A DNA stretch of 64,000 nt from Sequoia sempervirens (taxonomy: Eukaryota > Streptophyta > Pinopsida > Cupressales > Cupressaceae), in NCBI GenBank assembly GCA_007258455.2, contig VDFB02000001.1, positions 16,798,162 to 16,862,161 of the forward strand, written 5' to 3'. The stretch's first letter is position 1. Each line of letters begins with the position of its first letter. The notes below the pieces were generated by a model that had not been told where the DNA came from, did no database searches, and worked only from the letters and a program-made list of their open reading frames with translations. Made by a program: the position numbers and the translations under genes. Shown here in pieces: positions 47,095 to 58,038 of the stretch.

Positions 47095-47363
47095 CTTCTT
47101 GGAAGTTAGTTACTTTTTTGTGATGTTGATCGAGATTACTAACATGATACAAATTAAATGTTTTTGTGAAACCAAATAAAGATGCCAAAATAGTTATATG
47201 TAGAGCGAAATGGATTTAGTGGAAGTTCAACTACTCCTTGGAAGTTAGCTACTTTTTTGTGATGCCGATCGAGATTACTAGCATGATACATATTAGATTT
47301 TTTTTGTGAAACCACATGAAGATGCCAAAATAGTTATATGTAGAGAGAAATGGATTTAGTGGT
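47083..47363. repeat. 140-bp tandem duplication
   Basis: AAGTTCAACTA starts at 47083 and 47223. Both copies run to GAAATGGATTTAGTGG. A third, diverged copy starts at 48380. Confidence 0.85.
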
Positions 47364-47384
47364 CGACCTTATATTTGAGAAGCA

Positions 47385-47745
47385 GAAGTTGAATCAGTTG
47401 CAGGCTATAATGCAGAATATGCGAGGGATGTGATCCTCGGGAGTTCACTGTTGGCAGAAGCTGATGTCCCAGGCGGGGACTAATTCGGACTGAAACAAGG
47501 CCGACTGCTTATCGATTGGAGGCCGAGCCTGGCGGCACTATTCGATTCATTTGAACGCGGGAACCACGAATCAAAATCACCTCCCGGCTAATCCCTAGCA
47601 GGTGGCGAGGGGTGGGTGGGGTGGGGGAGTAGCTTAAGAGTGCCCTCAAGAAATCTCGTTTCGGGAGGGTGGGATAAGAGCTCTCCTCTCCTGCCACTTA
47701 AGAGTCTCGGAACCCCGGGCAAAAGGAATATATGGTCGGTCCCAA
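47385..47745. other. GC-rich insertion with coding-like sequence
   Basis: About 360 bp, far richer in G and C than its flanks, interrupt a sequence that is contiguous at 48520-48600 (GACCTTATATTTGA then CATATTGATCTT). One plus frame reads [20 protein letters not shown], a stop at 47481, then LLIDWRPSLAALFDSFERG to 47589. It may be a captured exon fragment, but I cannot name the source gene. Confidence 0.4.
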
Positions 47746-47819
47746 GGGCGAACATATTGATCTTTATAGTTCTAATTTTAATGAGTAGAACTTATTGTAA
47801 TACATGTATCCCCTTATTT

Positions 47820-48115
47820 TCAATATTATCTTGAACTATAATCTTAAGTCTAACAAATATATATTGCAACGTTTCTCAAAATGATGATATATTTAACCAT
47901 CATTGTGAAAATTGGCTCTTGCAACATTTAGATATGTAAAACATTGTGGTCATATATACATTTCTTTCAATATTATCTTCAAATTTATTCTTATTGAAAC
48001 AAATATATATCGCAACATTTCTCAATATGATAATGTATTTGATCGTCATTGTACAAATCCACTCTTGCAACATTTAGCTATGTAAAGTATTGTAGTCATA
48101 TGTATGCTTCTTTCA
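47820..48115. repeat. 150-bp tandem duplication
   Basis: CAATATTATCTT starts at 47821 and 47971. Both copies include AACAAATATATAT, GCAAC(G/A)TTTCTCAA and CTCTTGCAACATTTAG. Confidence 0.8.
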
Positions 48116-48149
48116 AACCCTTTGATATATCATCCTATTGCTCTCAATG

Positions 48150-48540
48150 TTGAAATTTTTGAAGAAGTTATGTGAACAAGCCAAGATGTATGTGATGTGC
48201 AAGATCATGGAGTTGAATTGGTGCAAGAAGTAGTTTGGAAATTATGTTCAACATGTGAATCGCTTGAGCTATATTATGGTTTCCTTTATGAATTAAAGTC
48301 CCATGAATATTATGGACTGGCCAATGCATTTGAGCTAAAACATGGTTTCTAAGTTTTATTGAGTGATATATGGTCTTAGAAGTTCAACTAACTTCTTCAA
48401 AGTTAGTTTTTTTTTTGTGATGTTGACCAAGATCACTAGCATGATACACATTAGATATTTTTTTGAAGCCAAATGAAGATGTCAAAATAGTAATATGTAG
48501 AGTGAGATGGTTTTAGTAGCGGACCTTATATTTGAAACCT
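48150..48540 (+). pseudogene. Unrecognised ORF remnant, copy 2
   Basis: It repeats 46855-47222, including the codons for TSQDVCDV, VELVQEVV, ELYYGFL and NAFELKH and the non-coding tail. Its stops differ from copy 1 (TGA after VM, TAA after HGF, TAG near 48377). The two copies decayed independently from one coding ancestor. Confidence 0.5.
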
Positions 48541-48817
48541 AAGTTGTTATATATTATGTTTACATTGTAGGACCATTGTGCATATTGATCTTCATAGCAC
48601 TAATTTTACTAAATATAACTTATAGTACATATTGAGGAAAAATATTTCTCCTCACCTTTTGTTTTGGAATATGACATACTTCAACCCTTGTGTATTCTTA
48701 TTCTCAACAATATGTTACTTGGTATATGTTTTCTGAAACAAGAACATTCGATAATTGTATGCAAACACTATCTTACACGTAATATAATTTTGCAAGGGTA
48801 GTCCACTTCTATATACC

Positions 48818-50760
48818 ATGGCTATAATATTAACCACATATGCGATTAAACTTATCCACGATGTGAATCAAGGGTTCGAACCTAATGTGCAAATTTTGTC
48901 TATTTCAAACTTTAGACATGTCCATGAATGCAACAACCACTACAAGGTAGAAATATCTAATGGGGCCTACAAACAAAAAGCATCTTTACCTCATAAATAC
49001 AATCATTACATAGCCTCTGGTAAAATTATAGTTGGATCAATAATACAGATGATAAAATATAATTGTCCCAGACTGAGTGGGTCTCAGTGAGTAAAGGAAT
49101 GCAAAAATTTTTAGAACAAAATCATTATTATCTTTTTAGCTTATTCATTATATTACTAATTCTTACTCATGTGTTGAAAATGTATAGGTGGATTATCATT
49201 GTGAACCTTGAGATTGTTTCTACAAACCAGGATATAATCAGTGATCCTACTTCACTTTATATGGAACCAGAGCACCATGTAGAATAGGCAATGGAAATTC
49301 CTTGGATCCACATGCGGAGCCTAAGACAATTAGCACTGCTAGAGTATCAACTCCTATCAGAAGATTATTTGGTGTAAATCCTTCTAGGAGTAGAATGGGA
49401 GCACCAATCACAATTACTCCTATTAAAATTTTTGAACCCTTTTCAACCAAGATGGATTGACAAAGGTCGTGTGACTGTAAAAAATGATATTCACCAATAC
49501 AATACCTAGAAAGATACTAATCAATTTTTTTACCTTTGACATCATTGACATAGAAGGGACTAAAACATGCATCACTTGTTTCAATGAAGCTTTTGATCTT
49601 CATTATCAAAATATTAATATTGGAAAAACCTATACATTGTCTAGTGGTGTAGTAAAGGCTACTAATAAGCTTTACAACAAGTTCAATATTGGGCTAGAAA
49701 TTTCCTTTTCGGTAGATTCAAAGGTCACTCTTTGTGAAGATGACCATTCTATTCCAAAACACCTATTCTCATTTACACCTATCAACGAACTTGCAAAGAA
49801 GAGTATCAATTAAACTGTTGATGTTATTTGAATTGTCACTTGTGTCATTCCAAGCTCCACAATTAGGAGAAGAGATGGGATAGAGGTCCTAAGGCACACG
49901 ATATCCTTGTTGGACATGTCTGAGGAAATTATAGATATCACTCTATGGGGCATGATAATAGAGAAGGAAGGTCGTCGTCTTCAACAAAAGTATCACATAC
50001 GAAAAACAACTATTCTCACGATTAAAAATGGATGAGTCTGCGAGTACAGCGAAAAGGCGTTGAGCACATCAAACAATTCAAATTTATTTATAGACCTTGA
50101 CATACAAGAGACAAAACAACTTCAAACTTGGTTCAAACAAAGTGGGGCTAATATTCTATCACCTTCAACAAAGTTTAGCGATCCATCTATGTCTGGCACA
50201 AGAATAACAATTAGGGATGTTCAAGAACAAATTTTGCATAAAGTGCATCATCTCCAATGTACAATAAATTCAACATTATTGTTCATAAAATCTGAATCAT
50301 TTTGCTATCTAGCATTCCCTAATGATTCTGGAGGAAAACAATGCAAGAAAAAATTGGTGTAGACTAAAGATGAAAAGTGGTTTTTCTCAAAGTGTCACAT
50401 AGCATGTACCTCTTGTAATTATAGGTACATACTATAAATAAGGTTATAAGACCACACAAATATGCTATGGGTAGTTGCATTCGATGAACGAGCAATAGAA
50501 CTCATTGAAATTTCTACGGAAAAGCTATACTCTCTCTAGTTTTAGGATGACATAGAAAGGGTTACTCAATAGGTAGTTAGAGACGCGTGTTGAACAAAAA
50601 ATACTTGTTTACTTTGACATGTAGAAATGAAACATACAATAATGAAGAACGTTTGAAGGCAACTATCACAAAGGTTGAGCAAGTTGACTTCACTAAAAAG
50701 AGAAACATCTTGCTTTCCAAGATCAAAGAAATGTGCAGTGATAAGAATGACCAACCATAG
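48818..50760 (+). pseudogene. Helitron RPA1-like (replication protein A 70-kDa subunit) gene
   Basis: 48818-49086 matches the RPA70 N-terminal fold (KVEISNG, SGKIIVGSIIQMIKY). A probable intron with GTGAGT and TATAG ends spans 49087-49187. It is followed by WIIIVNLEI, RRLFGVNP, and DBD-A (FFTFDIIDIEG, CFNEAFDLHY, GKTYTLSSG at 49540-49640). DBD-B follows (VIPSSTIRRRDG, LLDMSEEIIDITLWG at 49845-49950). DBD-C comes last, with a zinc site CYLAF...QCKKK...C-x4-C and YRYIL, DHTNMLWVVAF. Frame changes near 49285 and stops at 49814, 50034 and 50360 disable it. RPA binds ssDNA; Helitron copies are thought to help rolling-circle replication. Confidence 0.8.
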
Positions 50761-50792
50761 GATCAAGAGATTGTATTATAAGATAGTAGTAT

Positions 50793-51072
50793 AGTTGATG
50801 GTTTTGTGCACGTGACAAAATGTATTCAAATCTCTACCCACATGTGTCATGTTTTCCTACAAATAGAAATATGTAAGTTGCTAAGTTTACATTTTCCAAC
50901 ACATGTCATGCATATGACTCTTATAAAACTATAGCTGATGGTTTTGTTCGAGCGAAAAAATGTGTTCAAATCTCCAACCACATGTGTCATGTCTACCTAC
51001 AAATAGAAATATGTAAGCTGCTAAGTTTACATTTTCCAACACATTTCATGTATATGACTCTTATAAAATTAT
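50793..51072. repeat. 140-bp tandem duplication inside the Helitron
   Basis: AGTTGATGGTTTTGT at 50793 and AGCTGATGGTTTTGT at 50933 start two copies. They include CACATGTGTCATG and AAATAGAAATATGTAAG. Confidence 0.85.
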
Positions 51073-51630
51073 ATTTCTACTCCCTTCAATATTGTGCGTT
51101 CGAATTATAACTGTAATAGTAATATCTCAGTTAAAAAAGTCTAACAATGTGTATGTGTTTGCTTATGTCTGTATATATGTGGAATCCACTTCTAGCATTG
51201 CAGGACTCGCTTATTTTGACATGATGTAATCTACAACTATCTTAAAACTACACTTTAATAGATATTAGTTCTAAAAACTATGACTTGAATATGTCATTTT
51301 TTATTTTCTATTTTTTGTTTTGACACATATATATGAATTTTAATTATTTTTCCCCGATGCTATTGGGTTGCCTAACTAAGAATTTGTATTCTTTTACCTT
51401 AATATACCTTCCTGCAATTTTATTAAATTGTGTCAAGAACATTAAATTAGGATAATTGTCCATTATATATATGTATGTGTGCGTGTTTTTGTTTAGATGT
51501 ATAAATATCCAAAATGTACTTCTTTTAGCATTGTAAGCTTTACATATGTTGTGTTGATGCCACGTATAGTTTTTTGAGTGTTTTTATACTTCTCTTATTA
51601 CTAATTTGGCCTTGCATTCCCACAATACAA

Positions 51631-52846
51631 ATGGTGGACCCCTACCCCGAAAGAAGTCAAGCTTGCTTGCAACAACTAGAGATTAGAAGAAAACAAACCC
51701 GAAAAAGCAATCAAGATTACTATGCTCGGCATAAAGAATTGATTTCCACCTGAAGGTGGATTAAAAAGTTTCACCCCATCCAAATCGACCCCCATCAAAC
51801 AGAAGCACAAAGGCTACGAGATCATGAGAGAAACCATGATTACTATGCTCATCATAGAGAGGAAATAAGTGCAAAGAAACACATTAAATGTTTAGAGAAG
51901 CAAATATGGAAAGCTCAACATATGCAAATAGAACAAGACATAGAAGATTGAACATCATTCAACAAAATTGCTAGCTTCATAAAAATAATGAAAATATTTC
52001 GACAAAAGATAGATGCACTTTCCAATAGGAAAACATGCATTATATGCAAGGAAAACTACCTAGGAATGCTTCTTCATTCATCAGACCCTCATGCTACTTG
52101 AAAAAGATCTTTCAATGAGATAGGTATACATCGATTCTCCTCACTCAACAACATGGACCTAGGAGAACTACCTGATGTGCTGAAAAGACTGACCCAAGTG
52201 GAGGAAATACTCATTGCTAGAGTAAACCCAGTACACTACAAGTAACCCATGCTCTCAGAGGGCAGTATAAATATAGTGGTCACACATTTAGCTTCCCACA
52301 ACATATCAAAAACATTGCAAAATTTCTCCCTCAAAGGATAGAAGACTTGGATGTGCTCATAGTTAGAAGACTACACATAGAAGGTCATTTCTATGATTGT
52401 TATGTAAGTAGGAGTCACATCAGAGATGCATTGCAATACAAAGTGAAATATGACCCATACTATAATGTTGTTGCCATAAGTGTTGATGGTTTGGCTCAAA
52501 TTCCTAAAGTTAGCATGGATATTTCAAGCATGTTGCACACCATTGAAACTAGTGAATGTACAAGGGTTCCAAATAATGGGAACACCATTGATGAAAATGA
52601 AATTGAGGATAGCATAGTACACACATCATTGTTTATGGATAAGTTTCCAAATAGACGTCATGAGCTAGAAATTATTAAGCAAGCACTAGAGTTTGAGGAC
52701 AACACAAATAGCACTATAGATTGTCCTAACATGAACTCATCACCAATAAATGAATACAATATCAAAGGCTATCTTGATATGGAATTTCCAATGCTCTTCC
52801 CCAATGGGGTTGCACTACAAATGCAACCATGGATTAGGGAAGTCTG
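51631..52846 (+). pseudogene. Helitron N-terminal region of Rep/helicase
   Basis: The ATG at 51631 begins a charged stretch with repeated DYYARHxE units (51717, 51838). A CxxC and a LPDVLKRLTQVEEILIARV segment (52170-52225) follow. After a frame change come GQYKYSGHTFSFPQHI, LDVLIVRRLHIEGHFYD and YVSRSH. This order is typical of the region preceding Rep in plant Helitron proteins. 52347-52846 is open and ends near the start of the Rep homology (DMEFPMLFPNGV). Stops at 51751 and 51949, plus the frameshift near 52255, show decay. Confidence 0.75.
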
Positions 52847-54160
52847 AATTCATGAGTATGCACTACACTTGATGAGGTTCCATGACCAGAGGTTTGGAAG
52901 GAATCCAAGGTTTTGATATTTTATGTTCAATCTTATGTTGCAACACCATAGCCAAGGGCCTGTAGTAGTTTTCATTAAAAAAATGGAAAAGAACACATCC
53001 TGACAACTATTGAAAACCTTCGTGTACACTTGAAAAGCCTCCCTGGCACACAATTAGCTGAAGAACTCATGCACTTTGGATCTTCAATGCGAGGAACAAG
53101 ACCATATTGGAAGAAGTGTCATTATGAGATAAAAAATATGATCAACCAAATAGGGTCTCCGACTCTATTTTTCACATTGAGTGTACAACAGACACAAAGT
53201 GGTCAGACCTACAATGATTTCTCTCAAATGACACAATACTGGAAATACAAACAAATAAACAATGATTGGACAATGTAATCAATAACCCCCACACCACATC
53301 ATTATATCTCCACCAAAAATTTACAGTCTTCTGTGAAGAGGTCATCTAGAAACTTCTTGATGCAAAAGATTATTGGTATATATATGAATGGGAGCATCGA
53401 GGAACTGCACATGTGCATGGATTCCTCTGGCTCAAAAATGCATCAAACATGGATAAACTTGATTGGAAGAACAACACAAAAGTTGAATAGGCAAGGGCAT
53501 TCTTTGAAAAGTATGTAAGTTCTTGGAACCCTTGTCCTACTTCCCATAGAAAAAATCTAGTCTATTGTCCCCAACACGATGACTGATGGTTGCTAAACAC
53601 AACTTAGATACTAGCTATAGATCCCTCTCATGACTATGAGGAGATAATCAACCATGTCCAGAGGCACACGAAATGCAGAGGGGGGATATGCTTACGCAAA
53701 AAGGGGAAAAAACTACAGTGTTGATACAAAGCTCTATGGAAAGAAAAAAATGTATCTACCTTATCATGTGATGATAATGGGAAAAAATAATATGGACCTA
53801 CAAGGAATGATGATAGGCTAAACATACACAATCCATAAATGCTTTTGATATGGAGAGCCAACATAGATTGCCAACCAGTTATCTCACGAGCACTTGTACT
53901 AAAATACATTGCCACGTATGCATCAAAAGTAGAGAGAGCATCTAAGTCTTGTACTAATATGTTATCAAGAATATTTGCATGCCAAAGAACAAATGACCTA
54001 GTTGTCACAACATTTCAAAAATTCTTGATAGAGCTTGTTGTAGAGCATGATATAGGAGCACAAGAAACATGCCATATGCTTCAAAAATTATCGCTCGTTG
54101 TTTTTAATCGGCCATTCACATCTTTGAATGTTGGTTGGAAAGTGTTCCAATGAATAAAAA
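52847..54160 (+). pseudogene. Helitron Rep domain (HUH nuclease region)
   Basis: Broken frames continue the Rep homology. FHDQRFGRNPRF lies near 52880. EWEHRGTAHVHGFLWL at 53386-53435 contains the two-histidine HUH metal motif (HVH). LPYHVMIMGKNNMDLQGMMIG follows at 53755-53820, then RANIDCQPVISRA and LKYIATYASK at 53852-53935. DIGAQETCHMLQKL lies at 54050-54090. Rep nicks and rejoins DNA in rolling-circle transposition. A stop (TAG at 53347) and several shifts make the copy inactive even though the HUH residues remain. Confidence 0.8.
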
Positions 54161-56114
54161 GACAAATAGATGAAATCCATCTCCATACAAGCTACCTGCA
54201 TTCCTACATCAATTGGCCTCAAGAAATGAAAACAGTAATGCTACTTGAATCTGCAAGATCTTTCTCCTATTTTGCAAGGCACAAAGGATGAAAATGGAAA
54301 GAGAGAGAGGTAAAAGATTTTTAACATTTGTTTTCCCAAAGTTTTATACCATCCCAAATGAGGACTCAGACAACTTTGAAACATTTTACTATACAAACAT
54401 TTTCGGAGCATAGAAAGTGAGGTAGGACTTACTAAGGATACAATAATTGTAAATTGGAAGAAAATGTACACAACCAAATATGATGTATGGCATGTTAATC
54501 AAACAATTGAAATAGAAGCAACCACTAAAGAAGAAGATGAAAGCAATACAGAGATGGCCATAAGGGACATAGCAGAACTTAACGAATGATAATTTTTTTC
54601 ACAAATGGGTCCCTCAAACAATGTTAGCCTAAATGAACTTGAGATGCTTGGTAGGAATGAGTTTGATAACAACAATAGATGGGATCAACTAGTGGTACCC
54701 CAAGATCTTCATGAAATTTCCATCCAGTTCATACCCATGATAAAGGCATGTAGCCAAGGAAAGAGTATGGAAGGAACTTGGATGTCCCAAACTATATACT
54801 ATCGTTGCAACAAAAACTAGCACTCATAATTATCATTGACCATAGTGAACGCTCCTCAAAAAAACCATTACACATGATTGTTCAAGGAATAATAGGTACA
54901 ATAAAATAGTACCTAATTTCCCGCTTAAGAAAATAACTCACAAGTAAGAACCTAGAATAAAAATTCCAACTGATCAAATTAGCTCCTACAAGGGTGGCTG
55001 CATTTAACATTCATGCATCAAATATACATTCAATGCTCTGGACCCCTATTAAAGACATGCACCCACTACAAGATCATAAATTAACAACATTTCAAGAAGA
55101 TATATGAAACATATAAGATACATTTTGATTGATGAGATGAGCTTCATAGGTCCAAATTTTCTACTAAAAATAGACACAAGACTACATAAGGCTTTCCCAC
55201 ACTGGAAACATCTACACTTTGGTGGAGTGTCTATAATATTGATCGATGACCTAGCACAATTGCCACCCCTAATTAACAAACCTTTGTACACATCACACTC
55301 AACTACAAAAACACTATGGAACCAATTTACAATTGTTGTCACCTTACAAACAGTTTTTCGTCAACAATTTGAGACTCCAACATAATGAAAATTTTGTCAA
55401 CTATTGCAAAAAATGAAAAATACAGAAGCAACATAAGAAGATTGGAAACTTTTAATGACATGCATAGACAATAAACTCACATCAAGAGAAAAATAAGAGT
55501 TGGACAGTTCAATGCACTTGTTTGCTACCAATGAATTAGCTAGACTTCACAACAAAAGAATGTTAAAATCATTGAACCGTCCAATTGAAATCAGTGCTAT
55601 GACAAGCACTAGGCATGGAATAGATAGTGTAGGTAATGATGAACAACTTGAAAAAGAAGTATTTCTTTGTAAAGGGAAACACATCATGCTCACATCCAAC
55701 ATATGGACACAATCAAGACTAGTGAATGGAGCTCTTGGCGAAGTTGTTGAAATCATTTACAACCTTGGTTCCAAACCGCTAGATGTTCCCATGTATGTTG
55801 TAACAAGGTTTGATACCTACAGTGAGCCACCATGGAATGAGCATGACCCCAAGAGCATACCTATCATACCTATTTCCTTGGGAAATAGAAAGAATATATC
55901 ACTCACAATGGCATGGGATATTACCATACACAAAGCTCAAGGCCTAACACTACACAAAGAAACAATTGATATTGGTAAAATAGATAGGCAGGGACTAACA
56001 TTTATAGCCATATCTAGAGTTAAATCATTAAGAAATATTCACATTCAACCACCATTCTCTTTTGAAAGATACTCCAAAATGCAAACCAATCCATTTGCAA
56101 TCATAAGAAAATGA
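54161..56114 (+). pseudogene. Helitron PIF1-type helicase domain
   Basis: After a linker (54161-54830) the Walker A region near 54885-54910 reads GIIGTIK where the family has GTxGTGKS, so ATP binding is lost. APTRVAAFNIHAS follows near 54985. Motif II IDEMSFIG is at 55126, and motif III DDLAQLPP at 55246 with DD in place of GD. The open frame 55500-56114 holds LFATNELARLHN, HIMLTSNIW, NGALGEVV, TIHKAQGLTL and the TFIAISRVKSLRNI motif VI. The 5'-3' helicase would unwind DNA during transposition. Frameshifts occur near 55380 and 55490. Confidence 0.85.
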
Positions 56115-56466
56115 GAGGAGGCCCGCTTACAGCAACTATGTCTCTCCTAAAACAAGGTACACAACTTTCATTCCTATCTATCTGATATCCCTCCCCAATT
56201 CCATTGTTACAAATTTCTCTCTTGCAAAACGTTCCTCTGAGCACGTACAAATCATTACACAATTCAAACTTCAAAGCTTAAAATTGGTTCTAAAATTTGA
56301 TTGCATCAATGCCTATTCTACACACCTAACCACCCCGTTGCTTTTGTTATACAAGTCTTGAAGAAAAATTGTATAGACCACATAAGCTCATTGCCAAGAA
56401 AAAAAAACACCACTTCGACATGTTCATAATATAATACCAAAGTATATCAGCCTATTGGTGTAAGCA

Positions 56467-56494
56467 TTGCACCTCATTGGGGTGCAAGTGCTAG
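56467..56494 (+). other. Candidate Helitron 3' terminus (hairpin plus CTAG)
   Basis: TTGCACC (56467-56473), a 7-nt loop and GGTGCAA (56481-56487) form a hairpin. The stem extends by GCA/TGC across a one-base bulge. CTAG follows at 56491-56494 and T at 56495. Helitrons end in a hairpin and CTRR before a host T. The stem is shorter and closer to the end than usual. Confidence 0.5.
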
Positions 56495-56495
56495 T

Positions 56496-57334
56496 TTACC
56501 TATTTCCTTTTACCAATCACCCCACTTTTACTACCATTGGACTACATATAAGAAAGCTTAGAAGCATAAGATCTCATGCAAATTTTGGAAAATGTGGGGA
56601 AGAGAGTAGTTTTATAGAGAAAGAGATGGGGAGACTGATAAATTTCTATACAAATTTATAGGGAGAGGATCCAGTAGTTGAGCACCCTAATTTTGTGCTT
56701 CTAATTATCCTACATGGAAATTTGAAATCACTCCCATTTTTTTTACAGCAGCTTACTTGGCAAGTCCCCTACTTATAACTAAGGTTTCAATCCCACATCA
56801 TCAAATGTGATGCCACATTAGCATGTTTTTTTTCAAGGTGACCAAAAAATCCCAAAAGAAAAGTGAGACCAATACTTGTGCATTCATAGCATGTTTTATT
56901 GAGCATTGATGTGGCATCACATGATTGGTTGCTTTTTAGATCAAAGGAATACATTTTTTTTAATTATGGGTAGTCATCATCAACACTAACAACTTTAAAG
57001 TCACAACTATTAACCCAATATTGATAAAAATATTGGGAATTATATAAACAAATACTATAACAACTATTGAAACATGCTCAAGTATTGGGTCCTCTCACCC
57101 TATTATTCTTTGTTACTTTTCAATCATGGGTATGCTTTATAATGCTCACTTGCATATCCTTTCATTGATTTGTAAATAATTATCAAATAGTTTTAATACA
57201 CAATACAAAATGTCTCAATGTATGTGGAAATTAGGTAATATAAAACTCACATTTGTGTCATGTGTAGAGTCCTTTCATTGTTACAAATTTTTTATTCTAA
57301 TTGTTGACACTCGAAGATTTTTTATCATCTACAT
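56496..57334. other. Non-coding region between the Helitron and element N4
   Basis: AT-rich sequence. The 5' LTR of N4 should lie here or just downstream, but I found no match to the LTR start TGTAGTGTC. Confidence 0.4.
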
Positions 57335-57600
57335 TGAGAATGGTAAAAAATAATTTATGTATGTTACACCATTTCCCTACTCAACTCATAATTTGTGTTC
57401 TTATTCTTTGGAAAAGTACAAGTTCCATTCTCATCAAGGTATTTTATGCTTTTTTTACCCACTAATCAATTTTAATGTGACATGTTCCTTCTCCCTTGTC
57501 CAATTTTGAGTTCCCCTTGTCACTAACTACTTAATTTGAATTTAATTCATTTTAGAAGCAATCCTTCATCAAAAAAATTATATCTTTTCTTTGTCTATGT
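57335..57600 (+). repeat. Dispersed repeat shared with 27935-28215
   Basis: Colinear with that segment (TGTTACACCATTTCCCTACT, then CACTAACTACTTAATTT). It is followed here by a leader and the N4 gag. Confidence 0.75.
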
Positions 57601-57780
57601 TATTTCTTTTTAGGGTTTCTACTTTTTCATTAGTGAAAGCTCATATAACTTACATTTTTTTATATAATTTCATTGAAAATCAAGCAAAATATGCATTTTC
57701 ATCCAAGATACAAATCATAAAACATAAAAAGCATAAAATTCAACTAAAAATTTCAAAAAATTTTGAAAAAAAATCTCATT

Positions 57781-57814
57781 GGGACTCATTTGCCACCTTG
57801 GGTGAATTAGTCCC
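57781..57814. promoter_or_regulatory. 34-bp dyad, copy F
   Basis: Left arm GGGACTCATTTGCC, centre ACCTTG, right arm GGTGAATTAGTCCC. It lies 225 bp before the N4 gag start, the same relative place as copy A in N1. Confidence 0.65.
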
Positions 57815-58038
57815 AATGCATATTCAACACTGCATTTTCTGGCATTTAAAGCTCTATTTTTGAGTTTTTTTTTTTTTTTCTATTATTGCTTTTCTATTTT
57901 AGTTTCCATAATTTTTGTTATAAGAATTTCATTGTTCTTAGCTTACATTGCATTTTCATCCATTTTTCACTTAGTAGCCCTTGTATGAGTATTTGGTGTC
58001 CTATTGCTAATACTGTAGTGGGATGAAGTTCGAGACTC

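Larger units (their letters stand above)
48818..56494 (+). mobile_element. Decayed autonomous-type Helitron carrying RPA and Rep/helicase
   Basis: An RPA1-like gene, a Rep (HUH) domain and a PIF1-type helicase follow in one orientation and end at a hairpin-CTAG terminus followed by T. This is the full gene set of a plant Helitron. All genes carry stops and frameshifts. The 5' TC end was not found; it must lie upstream of 48818. No terminal inverted repeats or target duplication are expected. Confidence 0.75.

Noticed and set aside
48808..48817. TCTATATACC as the Helitron 5' end
   Set aside because: It directly abuts the RPA start codon, leaving no promoter, and is preceded by T, not the A expected at the insertion point.
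56675..56705. AGCAC...GTGCT hairpin followed by CTAAT as an alternative Helitron end
   Set aside because: The stem is only 5 bp and less GC-rich than the 56467-56494 candidate.
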